Below, piece after piece: positions 31,016 to 38,095 of a DNA stretch of 40,467 nucleotides. Location: positions 1 through 40,467 of the forward strand of contig JAJRUG010000078.1 in NCBI GenBank assembly GCA_024277915.1. The letters run 5' to 3'. Numbering within the stretch: the stretch's first letter is position 1; each line of letters starts with the position of its first letter. Origin of the DNA: Gammaproteobacteria bacterium. Its GTDB lineage: Bacteria; Pseudomonadota; Gammaproteobacteria; Steroidobacterales; GCA-2729495. Both the position numbers and the translations under genes were made by a program. The notes beneath the pieces were generated by a model. That model did not search any database, had not been told where the DNA came from, and was given only the letters and a program-made list of their open reading frames with translations.

Positions 31016-32929
31016 TCATGTCAGTGGATGGGGTGGCAGCGGGCAGTCCAGTACACTGGCGATAGCTCGCATGAGCTCCATCTCTTCTACCGAATATTTT
31101 TTGTCACCGTTAATAATAGCCAGGCATGCTTTCAACAGCTGTGGTTTCATCAGCGGCTTCAACAAGGCCAGTTTATCAACTGCAATATCGAGATTTTCAA
31201 TAGTGATCTGTTCAGGTGGTAACAATACAAGGGTACCAAGTCCAAGCTCTTGTTCGGCGCCCTCAAAGATTGCGTTGATCTCTGCTTCATCCTTCACGCA
31301 AGTATGAACCAACATGCTCAGCAGGACGTTGATGTGGTTTTTTACAGTTTTCAGAGATTCAAGTCGTGTTACTCCTGTACTTATTTGGCCAAATACCCTG
31401 TCGAGGTGACGGAGCAGTATTTTCTGCAGTGACCACTCGAACAGGTCGATACGGCTGTCCGAATGCATGAGGAACAACAGGTTCTTTTTGAAAAGTAAAT
31501 ACTGAGCCTCTGACAACTGGCGTAACGATGGGGTCGCCATATCGATGAGTGGTAGCCGCAACCGGGTTTCCAGTGATGTCAGAGTTGGTAGCAGTTTCTG
31601 GACAAGCTCGAAAATTCCACTGTCACCAAACTCGATGAGTTGCTGAAGTTGTTTGTTCTGAATATCCGGTTGCTGATTAATAACCAGACAGTAGATGACT
31701 GCCCGCGCGCCATAGGGGTCACGTGCTGCATCGCGAATATTCTGCGGAATATCGTTTACCAAAGTTACTGCATGGTCTAGTTGCTCCGGGCTGGTGCTGC
31801 CGATGCGATCCAGTATCTGGCTGGCAATAATCACGCCTGCCGCAGTGGTTTTTACAACCTCTTCTTTAGATGGAGGCCGGGTTTGCTCGGTGGAAGCGTA
31901 TTCTTCACCGGGTTCCTGGGTCACCGGCGGGAAAATACCATCCCACTGCGGATCAATCCGCTGGATGCGAATATCCAGTGGAGGATGGGTGGCGAATATT
32001 GATTGCATGAAAGAATTGACGCCTGTGCTGAAATAGGCGTGACTCATTGAAGGTGCTTGTGGGGTCTCCAGCCCTGAGCCCTGTACATGACCACCAATTT
32101 TTTTCAGCGCGCCGGCGATGCCGCTATTGTCCCTGGTAAATTGCACCGCAGAGGCATCCGCCAGAAATTCACGCTGCCGACTGACTGAAGCTTTGATCAG
32201 GTTGCCGAAAAATGTGCCGGCATAACCGATGACCAGCAAGCCCAGCCCCAGGCCCATTATCGGGGCGGCATTTTTGTTCGAGCCGCGTCGCATGGACCTC
32301 AAGACGAAATAACCGATCAGACCAATCAGCAGGATACCGTGCAGAATGCCGATTAAGCGAATGTTCAAACGCATGTCGCCGTGCAGGATATGGCTGAATT
32401 CATGGGCAATCACACCCTGTAGTTCTTCTCGTGTCAGGTAAGTGATAGTGCCGCGCGTCAGGCCAATAACCGCATCGCCGGGGGTATAGCCGGCTGCGAA
32501 AGCGTTGATGCCTTGCTCGTTCTCAAGGAGGTAAACCAGCGGTACCGGTGTGCCTGATGCAAGGGCCATTTCCTCCACGACATTCAGTGCCTTGCGTTCG
32601 TGAAAATCAGTGGTGTTCTGGCTGATCAAGCGTCCACCCAGGGATTCTGCTACCACCGTACCACCACCTGAAAGTGCCATGGTCTTGTATGCGCTGCCAC
32701 CAAAAATCACCAGTACGACAAAGGCGCCAATCGTCAGAAAGACCGGCCAGTTGAATCGGTCGGCAATCACACTCAGCGTGATCGCCTCGTTACCGGACTC
32801 AAGAAAACCGAACAGCACCATGACCAGCAGGTTGGTGATCACGATCAGGCTGAGAACAGCCAGCGTGAAAAAAATCACCAGGCGCGCGGTATTACGGCGC
32901 GCCGCATCCTGAGCCTGGAAAAAATCCAT
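31016..32929 (-). CDS. M48-family membrane metalloprotease (HtpX-like, extended)
   Basis: The product is 637 aa, about twice the length of HtpX. Two N-terminal membrane helices (about residues 17-43 and 62-78) precede the catalytic zinc motif HEFSH at 176-180. Two more helices follow at about 190-240, and the third zinc ligand region R-E-F-L-A-D-A-S-A lies after them. The last roughly 300 residues are a helical domain of unknown role. It is 3 bp after lemA on the same strand; LemA and M48 proteases are commonly paired. It should degrade or process membrane proteins. Confidence 0.88.
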   Translation of the reverse strand: MDFFQAQDAARRNTARLVIFFTLAVLSLIVITNLLVMVLFGFLESGNEAITLSVIADRFNWPVFLTIGAFVVLVIFGGSAYKTMALSGGGTVVAESLGGRLISQNTTDFHERKALNVVEEMALASGTPVPLVYLLENEQGINAFAAGYTPGDAVIGLTRGTITYLTREELQGVIAHEFSHILHGDMRLNIRLIGILHGILLIGLIGYFVLRSMRRGSNKNAAPIMGLGLGLLVIGYAGTFFGNLIKASVSRQREFLADASAVQFTRDNSGIAGALKKIGGHVQGSGLETPQAPSMSHAYFSTGVNSFMQSIFATHPPLDIRIQRIDPQWDGIFPPVTQEPGEEYASTEQTRPPSKEEVVKTTAAGVIIASQILDRIGSTSPEQLDHAVTLVNDIPQNIRDAARDPYGARAVIYCLVINQQPDIQNKQLQQLIEFGDSGIFELVQKLLPTLTSLETRLRLPLIDMATPSLRQLSEAQYLLFKKNLLFLMHSDSRIDLFEWSLQKILLRHLDRVFGQISTGVTRLESLKTVKNHINVLLSMLVHTCVKDEAEINAIFEGAEQELGLGTLVLLPPEQITIENLDIAVDKLALLKPLMKPQLLKACLAIINGDKKYSVEEMELMRAIASVLDCPLPPHPLT

Positions 32930-32932
32930 CTA

Positions 32933-33529
32933 TCAAAAAGAGACCTTGGGAGCGGCCTGGATTTCCTCGCTGTCTTCAAACTCGAGCAAGGTGGCGTCCG
33001 GCCCATGGCCAAAGGTCCCGGCAAAGAGTACTTGCGGGAAGCTCTGCTTATAGGTGTTATAAGCCATGACCTGATCATTAAAGCCCTGGCGTGCAAAACC
33101 CACTTTGTTTTCTGTTGATATCAGCTCTTCGTTAAGTTGCATCATGTTCTGGCTGGCCTTCAGGTCCGGGTATGCTTCCATCACCATATTGAATTTGCTC
33201 ATCGCGCCGGCCAATGCACCTTCGGCTCCCATCAGGGATTTCAGGGCGTCGGCATTTCCGGGGTCTGCGGCTGCGGCTGCCAGGCCTTGTGCTGCCGAGT
33301 TACGTGCCGCAGTCACGGCTTCAAGTGTTTCGCGTTCGTGTTTGAGATAACCCTTGGCAGTTTCGACAAGATTAGGGATCAGGTCATAACGCCGCTTGAG
33401 CTGTACCTCAATCTGAGAGAAGGCATTCTTGTAGCGATTTTTCAGTGCTACAAGCTGATTGTAGATCGCGACGACATAGACTACGAGTGCGACAACAATG
33501 GCAAGAAAAATGATAAACGAAATATCCAC
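32933..33529 (-). CDS. lemA: LemA-family protein
   Basis: The product is 198 aa. One N-terminal membrane helix (residues 4-22) is followed by the LemA signature: YNQLVALKNRYKNAFSQIEV, then QLKRRYDLIPNLVETAKGYL. The rest is helical with an Ala-rich centre. The start is GTG at 33529. It is the first gene of a two-gene unit with the M48 protease. The function is not established; it marks the last ordinary chromosomal gene before the accessory region to the right. Confidence 0.92.
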   Translation of the reverse strand: MDISFIIFLAIVVALVVYVVAIYNQLVALKNRYKNAFSQIEVQLKRRYDLIPNLVETAKGYLKHERETLEAVTAARNSAAQGLAAAAADPGNADALKSLMGAEGALAGAMSKFNMVMEAYPDLKASQNMMQLNEELISTENKVGFARQGFNDQVMAYNTYKQSFPQVLFAGTFGHGPDATLLEFEDSEEIQAAPKVSF

Positions 33530-33561
33530 AGCACTTCCTCTTTTTAAATAAGTATAGCCGG

Positions 33562-33804
33562 CTAAAGTTCGGGCTTTGCTGGCCGGGCAGTCATGGTATT
33601 AAATTGATACAAGGTAAGTTTCTCTTCCCCTTTGGTAATACGAAGATTATTGAGGGAAACCGAGGCCACAATGGCACCGCGTTTTCGGCACATCGAGCAG
33701 TCACATCGACGCGGGTTGTCCAGCCCATCGGGCAATCGGGCTTCAAATTGCACGGCGCCACAGTGACACGTTCCTGTGTGTACGAGCTTGATTTCCATAG
33801 CCAT
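33562..33804 (-). pseudogene. truncated GFA/CENP-V-domain protein
   Basis: The frame encodes 80 aa. The N-terminal part matches the glutathione-dependent formaldehyde-activating (GFA) fold, with CHC, then CDCSMCRKRGAIVAS and LTLYQFNT. The sequence then turns into an unrelated tail (ARPAKPEL) and stops, where intact proteins continue through a further pair of zinc cysteines to about 115-130 aa. The gene is therefore cut at its 3' end, and the break marks the left edge of the accessory region. Confidence 0.6.
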
Positions 33805-33901
33805 GGCCGATTTTCAATTGCTCTTGATGATTATACGTATAAAAAGAATGAACCAACAGTAGCTTAATGCCATGGTCAATGACTGCCGGTACTTTTCTTT
33901 C

Positions 33902-33943
33902 AATACCCGATTGATATTGCTGATCAGGTTGTATTCGGGTATT
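33902..33943. repeat. inverted repeat in a gene-free stretch
   Basis: AATACCCGA (33902-33910) and TCGGGTATT (33935-33943) form a perfect 9-bp stem with a 24-nt loop. It sits in the gene-free stretch 33868-34150. A smaller GACGT/ACGTC repeat is near 33974 and a TTCGAG/CTCGAA hairpin near 34026. Its role is unknown; it could be a decayed recombination site. Confidence 0.35.
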
Positions 33944-34089
33944 CTGCGCCACTGCATTTTTGGAGCACAATGATGACGTTAACGACGTCTTGCATATCAA
34001 TATCACGTGAAATGACGTAACCCTTTTCGAGTACTGGCTCGAAGCGGGTGCTTTGAGCCGGTGGCAGTGACGCGAATCAGCGCACAAAG

Positions 34090-34120
34090 CCCCTGGCGAG
34101 CAATCTACAGGGGTTTTTTT
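34090..34120 (+). terminator. terminator-like hairpin before the AAA+ gene
   Basis: CCCCTG (34090-34095) pairs with CAGGGG (34108-34113), followed by seven T. It has the form of a Rho-independent terminator reading rightward, yet no rightward gene precedes it in the window. It may end read-through or be a leader terminator 31 bp before the AAA+ gene. It also argues against translation of that gene starting upstream of it. Confidence 0.65.
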
Positions 34121-34150
34121 GTGCCTGGCGATAAGCCATTGGTGAAACGC

Positions 34151-35266
34151 ATGGATTTCGACATTACTAATATTCGGGGCAAGCGGGCGCGCGGAGGCTC
34201 GCCGCATATCGTCGTGCGTGGTGATCTGGGAGATCTGGCCGATACGGTTCTCAAAGTGCGCGCCTTTCGCGCAATGGATTGCGGTGCGAAGCAGTTTCCG
34301 GTTCATCGGCGGGTGCGTTTCGCGGCTCGCCGTTCCATCGAAGACCTGTTCGATGGGCTTGCATTGGATGGCGGGCTCAATGCGCAGCGACTTGATACGG
34401 CATGGCTGATCCTCGACGGGCCGGACGTATTGGTGGAGGCGCATGGCAAGCGGAAGACAGACTATTGCTCCGGCACTTTTGATATCTGGGCTGCAAGCCT
34501 TGCAAAGCTCGAGTCCGTACGATCACATTTGCTCGACATTGTCGGCGAGCAGCGTATCCGCGAGGAAATTTTCACCATCGACTGGTATTTCTCGAGCGCA
34601 CATGTTGGCCTTTCAAATGTTGCTTTTGATGAGTTGGCCGATTCGGCTCTGCTCGATGAGGCATATCCAATGCTCAAAGAGCCGGTTGCATCCTTCATCC
34701 ATCGGTATCTGGAAGCCAGCGAAACGGTGTTAGTGCTCCAGGGCACTCCGGGCACGGGAAAGACGCGGCTGGTTCGTGCGATTCTCGCCGCCATGTCGCG
34801 CCGCAAGGGCGACAGTGCCCAGGTGCTTTATACGGCGGACAGACGTACGTTGGAAAATGATGAAATCTTTGTGGAATTCATCACCGGCTCCCACGATGCG
34901 TTTGTCGTGGAGGACGCTGACCATGTGCTGACAGCGCGTGCCGATGGAAATGCCGACCTCCATCGTTTTTTGGCAATAGCCGACGGCGTTGTGCGAGCCC
35001 TTGGGCGCAAGATAATATTTACGACCAATCTTCCGAACGTCGGTGACATCGACGAAGCGTTGCTTCGTCCCGGTCGCTGCTTTGCTACGCTGCATACTCG
35101 CGCCCTTGCACCAATCGAAGCACGGCGCCTGATCGACAGAGTGTACAGCGGTAACGAATGCCGCGCGGCTGAAGTGGCAGACATCGTGTTATCGCCCGAC
35201 GTTCGTAACATCACACTTGCTACTGTATTTCGTACGATCAACAACCATCCACCGAAAGCGCAGTAG
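34151..35266 (+). CDS. AAA+ ATPase with Bcs1-like nucleotide site
   Basis: The product is 371 aa from the ATG at 34151, chosen because it follows a terminator hairpin. The N-terminal 170 residues match nothing I recognise. The AAA+ domain has Walker A GTPGTGKT at 198-205, Walker B of the E-D-x-D type (VVEDADHVL, near 252), sensor 1 IIFTTNLPN and the LLRPGRC arginine region, as in Bcs1-like ATPases. It is rightward, while most genes around it are leftward. No partner gene is adjacent. Its function is unknown. Confidence 0.75.
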   Translation: MDFDITNIRGKRARGGSPHIVVRGDLGDLADTVLKVRAFRAMDCGAKQFPVHRRVRFAARRSIEDLFDGLALDGGLNAQRLDTAWLILDGPDVLVEAHGKRKTDYCSGTFDIWAASLAKLESVRSHLLDIVGEQRIREEIFTIDWYFSSAHVGLSNVAFDELADSALLDEAYPMLKEPVASFIHRYLEASETVLVLQGTPGTGKTRLVRAILAAMSRRKGDSAQVLYTADRRTLENDEIFVEFITGSHDAFVVEDADHVLTARADGNADLHRFLAIADGVVRALGRKIIFTTNLPNVGDIDEALLRPGRCFATLHTRALAPIEARRLIDRVYSGNECRAAEVADIVLSPDVRNITLATVFRTINNHPPKAQ

Positions 35267-35334
35267 AGCTGTATCCAGGGCGCCTGAGATGAAAAAGAGG
35301 CTGCAGGAATGCGGGTTCATGTTAACCGCCCTGA

Positions 35335-35601
35335 TCAGCAGCCGGTGGTACGCTTATCAGTCTGCATTGACCTGGTAGAGGCTGATTGCTCCAATTTTTC
35401 GGCTAGCCATATTTTAATGATTGATTGCCGTGTTACACCCAGTCGGCCTGCTTCTCTATCGAGCCTCTCTATCATCCATGTTGGAAAATCAACATTGACA
35501 CGTCTTTGCTTCTGCTTCGGATGTCGAGCTTTGGATAAATCCAGAGCGTTGGATACATCTTTGCCGTGATCAAAATCACTGTCAAATTTCTTGGCTTTCA
35601 T
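35335..35601 (-). CDS. brnA: BrnA-family antitoxin
   Basis: The product is 88 aa. KARHPKQKQRRVNVDFPTWM, then ERLDREAGRLGVTRQS and IIKIWLAEKLEQ is the ribbon-helix-helix pattern of BrnA antitoxins, which neutralise BrnT RNase and repress their own operon. The last residues are an unusual extension. The toxin gene that should precede it survives only as a fragment overlapping its start, so it is an orphan antitoxin. Confidence 0.75.
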   Translation of the reverse strand: MKAKKFDSDFDHGKDVSNALDLSKARHPKQKQRRVNVDFPTWMIERLDREAGRLGVTRQSIIKIWLAEKLEQSASTRSMQTDKRTTGC

Positions 35602-35690
35602 ACAGTGCTACCTCTTCAACACGAGATCGCCGAACAGAGATAATCCGAATGTCATCGCTACGCCAGGTAATTACAGCTGACCAATGATTT
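35582..35690 (-). pseudogene. brnT: BrnT toxin remnant
   Basis: Reading leftward from about 35690, an open frame encodes W-S-A-V-I-T-W-R-S-D-D-I-R-I-I-S, then V-R-R-S-R-V-E-E-V and L-Y-E, the C-terminal pattern of BrnT toxins (R-I-I-S-x-R-R, then L-Y-E). It ends in TGA, overlapping the antitoxin start by about 20 bp as intact brnTA operons do. In-frame TGA lies just upstream and the N-terminal two thirds of the toxin are absent. Confidence 0.6.
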
Positions 35691-35723
35691 GAATTTCAGC
35701 GCCCTCGTGTTCAGGACCCATAC

Positions 35724-35828
35724 TTATCGTTTATTGGCCTTTTTTTCCTTTTTCTCATTGCGCTTTTCTTTCAGAGTTTTTTCAGGTTTCTTTTTGACTG
35801 CCTTTTTTGCATCCTTTCCCTTGGCCAT
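35724..35828 (-). CDS. very small lysine-rich protein
   Basis: The product is 34 aa, beginning MAKGKDAKKAVKKKPEKT and ending in a run of Lys, Glu, Asn and Arg; about half of all residues are Lys. AGGAG lies 6-8 nt before the ATG, a strong ribosome-binding site. Similar short Lys-rich proteins occur in many gammaproteobacteria as unnamed hypotheticals. Nucleic-acid or ribosome binding is plausible from charge alone. Confidence 0.6.
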   Translation of the reverse strand: MAKGKDAKKAVKKKPEKTLKEKRNEKKEKKANKR

Positions 35829-35905
35829 AAATCTCTCCTATATTTTTTTGTAGCTTGATATTAATCGTCTGTTACGCAGACTGTATTTGAAACATAAGGC
35901 CTCAG

Positions 35906-35974
35906 TAACCAGTGCGACTGCGATGTGAAATAAAAGCCAGCGAAGGTAAACGCGTCCGGTTCATTCACTGGTTA
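35906..35974 (-). repeat. attC-like site R1
   Basis: TAACCAGTG (35906-35914) and CACTGGTTA (35966-35974) are perfect outer arms of a 69-nt imperfect palindrome. The interior AGCCAGCG, then GGTAAACGCGTCC is shared with sites R2 and R3. On the leftward strand the TAA stop of the ParE gene falls within CATAACC of the site, as is usual for gene cassettes whose attC follows directly. Confidence 0.6.
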
Positions 35975-36274
35975 TGAGCCCGTTCTTGATTGCCAGCGTG
36001 TCGAATCTTGCATGTCTGCAACGATAGCGATAACGAATGCAGTATTCTCCTCGAGTGCATAGAAAACTCCATAAGGAAAGACATGCGTCAACGCACGCCG
36101 AATACCCGGAAGAACCTCTTGGTACATTTTTGGATGTTCCTCGATTAATGCGAACACATAACCTGGTTCATCCAGGAAGCGACCGCCAAGTCCTTCAGCC
36201 AAAGACTCATAATAGTCGTGTGCTATGGCCGCGTCCTGTTCGGCCAGTGGCTTGACGACAACTTTACAGCTCAT
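35972..36274 (-). CDS. ParE/RelE-family toxin
   Basis: The product is 100 aa. VKPLAEQDAAIAHDYYE, then GGRFLDE, then YQEVLPGIRRALTHVFPYGVFY and a final R-W-Q-S-R are the ParE/RelE-fold pattern. Family toxins poison gyrase or cut mRNA. It overlaps the antitoxin gene upstream by 4 nt and its stop codon lies within attC-like site R1. It appears complete. Confidence 0.82.
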   Translation of the reverse strand: MSCKVVVKPLAEQDAAIAHDYYESLAEGLGGRFLDEPGYVFALIEEHPKMYQEVLPGIRRALTHVFPYGVFYALEENTAFVIAIVADMQDSTRWQSRTGS

Positions 36275-36489
36275 CTTCTAGCCAGAATTCGAGCTCTTAT
36301 CTCTTTCCAAGGGGAACTAGTCTGCGGGTTGCTGCGATGATCCAATAAGCGCTTCTCAAGCAGTTCCCGAACCTCGGAACTGACTTCAACTTGTTCTGGA
36401 ACTTCGGCGATTGAATCCCAGATTTCGCCCACCAGATTGATGCGCTCTTCAACGCTTAGTTCCAGTAAATCTGCTGCGGAAATAGCCAT
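36271..36489 (-). CDS. addiction-module antitoxin (RelB/ParD-like component)
   Basis: The product is 72 aa. ISAADLLELSVEERINLVGE, then I-W-D-S-I, then L-L-E-K-R-L and SSPWKEIRARI is the pattern of the short addiction-module component family (TIGR02574 type) that pairs with ParE-like toxins. It is directly upstream of and overlaps the toxin gene. Confidence 0.82.
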   Translation of the reverse strand: MAISAADLLELSVEERINLVGEIWDSIAEVPEQVEVSSEVRELLEKRLLDHRSNPQTSSPWKEIRARILARR

Positions 36490-36534
36490 AGGTATAAATT
36501 ACCACGAATTTCCGCAATCAACCACCAAGGGCAC

Positions 36535-36589
36535 ATAACGCTTGCAACACGCGCCGCGGGAAAGTACCTGAAAAATGCGCAGCGGTTAT
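36535..36589 (-). repeat. attC-like site after hicB
   Basis: On the leftward strand the site begins in TTATAACCGCTGCGC, which includes the hicB TAA stop, and ends in GCAAGCGTTAT. The arms ATAACGCTTGC (36535-36545) and GCGCAGCGGTTAT (36577-36589) pair imperfectly with an unpaired extra base, as the L boxes of attC sites do. The ends resemble those of Vibrio repeat sites (TTATAAC and GCGTTAT). Confidence 0.55.
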
Positions 36590-36930
36590 AAGCCCACCTC
36601 ATCTCTTAGTACCTTCACGCAAAATGAGTTAAGGCTTTCCTTTTCCTTCATTGACTCAATAGCCAGCCGCTCATGAAGTGTTTCGCCCAATCGGATATTG
36701 AAACGACCCGAATATTTTCTTCCTGCTGTAGCAGGTGGCAGCGGAGCCCCGTCAGCCTCATAAATAGCGATCCACTCATCTACCAGGGTACCGAGTTTTT
36801 CATAAACCTTGGCTTCATTTCTCCCATGAATACCACCCAACGCCAAGCCGGGCACCCGACCAATAAAACACTGGTCTTCTTCAGACCACTCGACCACTTT
36901 TAAGTATTGATTATGCTTTTTCATCGTCAC
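36586..36930 (-). CDS. hicB: HicB-family antitoxin
   Basis: The product is 114 aa. An N-terminal partially degraded RNase-H-like fold (YLKVVEWSEEDQCFIGRVPG) and a C-terminal ribbon-helix-helix segment (RKYSGRFNIRLGETLHERLAI) fit HicB antitoxins. It overlaps hicA by 20 bp. The stop codon lies inside the attC-like site that follows. Confidence 0.85.
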   Translation of the reverse strand: MTMKKHNQYLKVVEWSEEDQCFIGRVPGLALGGIHGRNEAKVYEKLGTLVDEWIAIYEADGAPLPPATAGRKYSGRFNIRLGETLHERLAIESMKEKESLNSFCVKVLRDEVGL

Positions 36931-37120
36931 TCAGCTCTATAGCCCGTTTAACTTCTCTGATTTGATACCGCTTCGCATCCTGACCAGGTCCACCATTGAA
37001 TGAGATATTAATACCCTTTGGATGTCGAAAATTACGGTGACTGCCTTTGCCACCTCGATTCGCGAAGCCGGCGGACTCGAGGTCTCGGATCAATTGGCGA
37101 ATCTTTGGCGGCATGTTCAA
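36911..37120 (-). CDS. hicA: HicA-family mRNA interferase toxin
   Basis: The product is 69 aa. KIRQLIRDLESAGFANR, then GKGSHRNFRHP with the catalytic His and the YQIREVKRAIE tail is the double-stranded RNA-binding fold of HicA. The order toxin then antitoxin is the classical hicAB order. A palindromic operator lies directly before its ATG. Confidence 0.87.
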   Translation of the reverse strand: MNMPPKIRQLIRDLESAGFANRGGKGSHRNFRHPKGINISFNGGPGQDAKRYQIREVKRAIELSDDEKA

Positions 37121-37123
37121 ATA

Positions 37124-37140
37124 GTACCACTATGGTACCA
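37124..37140. promoter_or_regulatory. palindromic operator before hicA
   Basis: GTACCA (37124-37129) and TGGTAC (37133-37138) are inverted repeats around CTA, with a second overlapping TGGTACCA palindrome (37133-37140). It starts 4 bp upstream of the hicA ATG, so it is placed for autorepression by the HicB ribbon-helix-helix domain. Confidence 0.45.
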
Positions 37141-37321
37141 CAATGACAAATAGTGCGGTGACGCTAAAAACCTGGGGCTTATAATGCCGCGATAACCGGC
37201 GCGACTGCGGCGCAGAAATAGAAGCCAGCGATGGTAAACGCGTCCAGTTCATTGCCTTATAGTTGGTCGCCGCCAATCGCAGTTCCTCCTCGGCTTCGGG
37301 GAGGATGCGAACCGAGGTCAT
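37130..37321 (-). pseudogene. ParE-like toxin truncated by attC-like site R2
   Basis: The first 20 codons (MTSVRILPEAEEELRLAATNY) are a ParE/RelE start. From about 37261 leftward, the frame runs through attC-like site R2 and encodes unrelated residues. About three quarters of the toxin is therefore missing. It overlaps the upstream antitoxin gene by 4 nt, so the module was once intact. Confidence 0.6.
37192..37261 (-). repeat. attC-like site R2
   Basis: It shares the interior AGCCAGCGATGGTAAACGCG, the CGCGACTGCG segment and the overall length with R1 and R3. ATAACCGGC at 37192 pairs only partly with GCCTTAT at the right end, so the outer arm is degraded. It cuts into the ParE-like frame, and hicA begins about 70 bp further left, as a cassette would. 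Confidence 0.55.
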
Positions 37322-37548
37322 TTTAATTGTCGCTCAATATCCGACAATGCCTGTTCTGCCTCTTGTACTTCCGTTTGACCTGTATCATAAGCAGCAAGAC
37401 GACGCTCAGCCTCATCGAGCCATAGCTCAGAAACATCTTCATCCTTGCCTGGGTCGAGGCTGTCAATTAGTGTCAAGGCAATGCGCGCACAATCCCGGTG
37501 GGGGAGACGAAATACTTGATCCTCAAGGTTTGAGTCATTTGATTTCAT
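37318..37548 (-). CDS. addiction-module antitoxin, orphaned
   Basis: The product is 76 aa. LPHRDCARIALTLIDSLDP, then S-E-L-W-L-D-E-A-E-R-R-L is the pattern of the same short antitoxin family as the gene at 36271, but the sequences are not close. It overlaps a truncated ParE-like frame by 4 nt, so it probably no longer has a functional toxin. Confidence 0.72.
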   Translation of the reverse strand: MKSNDSNLEDQVFRLPHRDCARIALTLIDSLDPGKDEDVSELWLDEAERRLAAYDTGQTEVQEAEQALSDIERQLK

Positions 37549-37560
37549 AGTGTCACTTTA

Positions 37561-37611
37561 GACGTTACTCTAGATCTCCGCGGTTGTATCAGGATCTTTC
37601 GACTGTTAGGT
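37561..37611 (-). repeat. possible degenerate attC after the SDR remnant
   Basis: On the leftward strand ACCTAAC (plus-strand GTTAGGT, 37605-37611) is an exact RYYYAAC core 18 bp after the SDR stop. A weak inner AGATC/GATCT pairing follows, and the far end near 37561 (GTTAC on the plus strand) is a poor core. The interior does not resemble R1-R3. Confidence 0.3.
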
Positions 37612-37628
37612 GGCGCCATCATGCGATA

Positions 37629-37970
37629 TCACATCGTCAGTGTGTACCCGCCATCCGGTGTCAGTGTTGCTCCAGTTATGTAACTTGCCTCATCCGAGCA
37701 CAAGAAGGTGATGGATCGAGCGATCTCCTCCGGTCGACCTGTGTGTTTGACCATCCGTTCCACATCCTCGGCAACGGACACATCCGTCTTGACGAAGGAT
37801 GCCGTACCACCCTGAGCCACGATCTCACTGACAAGACCAACCAACTCTTCCTCCCGCCGTGCGGCGAGCACCACGTTCGCTCCCTGCGCTGCAAATATCT
37901 CAGCCGTTGCTTGCCCGATCCCACTGCTTGCTCCAGTAACCAGTGCAACTTTACCGCTGTTGATCGCCAT
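37629..37970 (-). pseudogene. internally deleted short-chain dehydrogenase/reductase
   Basis: The frame encodes 113 aa, against about 250 aa for an intact SDR. It starts with a complete cofactor motif ([17 protein letters not shown]) and the segment to [17 protein letters not shown]. It then jumps in frame to the C-terminal [20 protein letters not shown] and [11 protein letters not shown]. The middle, with the NAG motif and the catalytic Ser-Tyr-Lys, is gone, so it cannot work as an oxidoreductase. The frame itself is open and has a normal start and stop, so a short protein might still be made. Confidence 0.72.
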
Positions 37971-38014
37971 CTCTATCCTCTCAGTGTCTTAGTAGCTCAT
38001 CTCGATCACCCGCC

Positions 38015-38095
38015 GCCTAACGCCTGAATAACCGGCGCGACTGCGATGGAAAATAGAAGCCAGCGACGGTAAACGCGTCCGGTTCCTTCACTGGT
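38015..38095 (-). repeat. attC-like site R3, interrupted by a group II intron
   Basis: On the leftward strand the site ends in GTTAGGC (plus-strand GCCTAAC, 38015-38021), a perfect GTTRRRY core, and the SDR gene starts 45 bp later, as in a cassette. Inner arms ATAACCGG-CGCG and CGCG-TCCGGTT pair. The right end stops at CACTGGT (38089-38095), where R1 continues as CACTGGTTATGAG; the intron sequence starts at that point. Confidence 0.6.
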
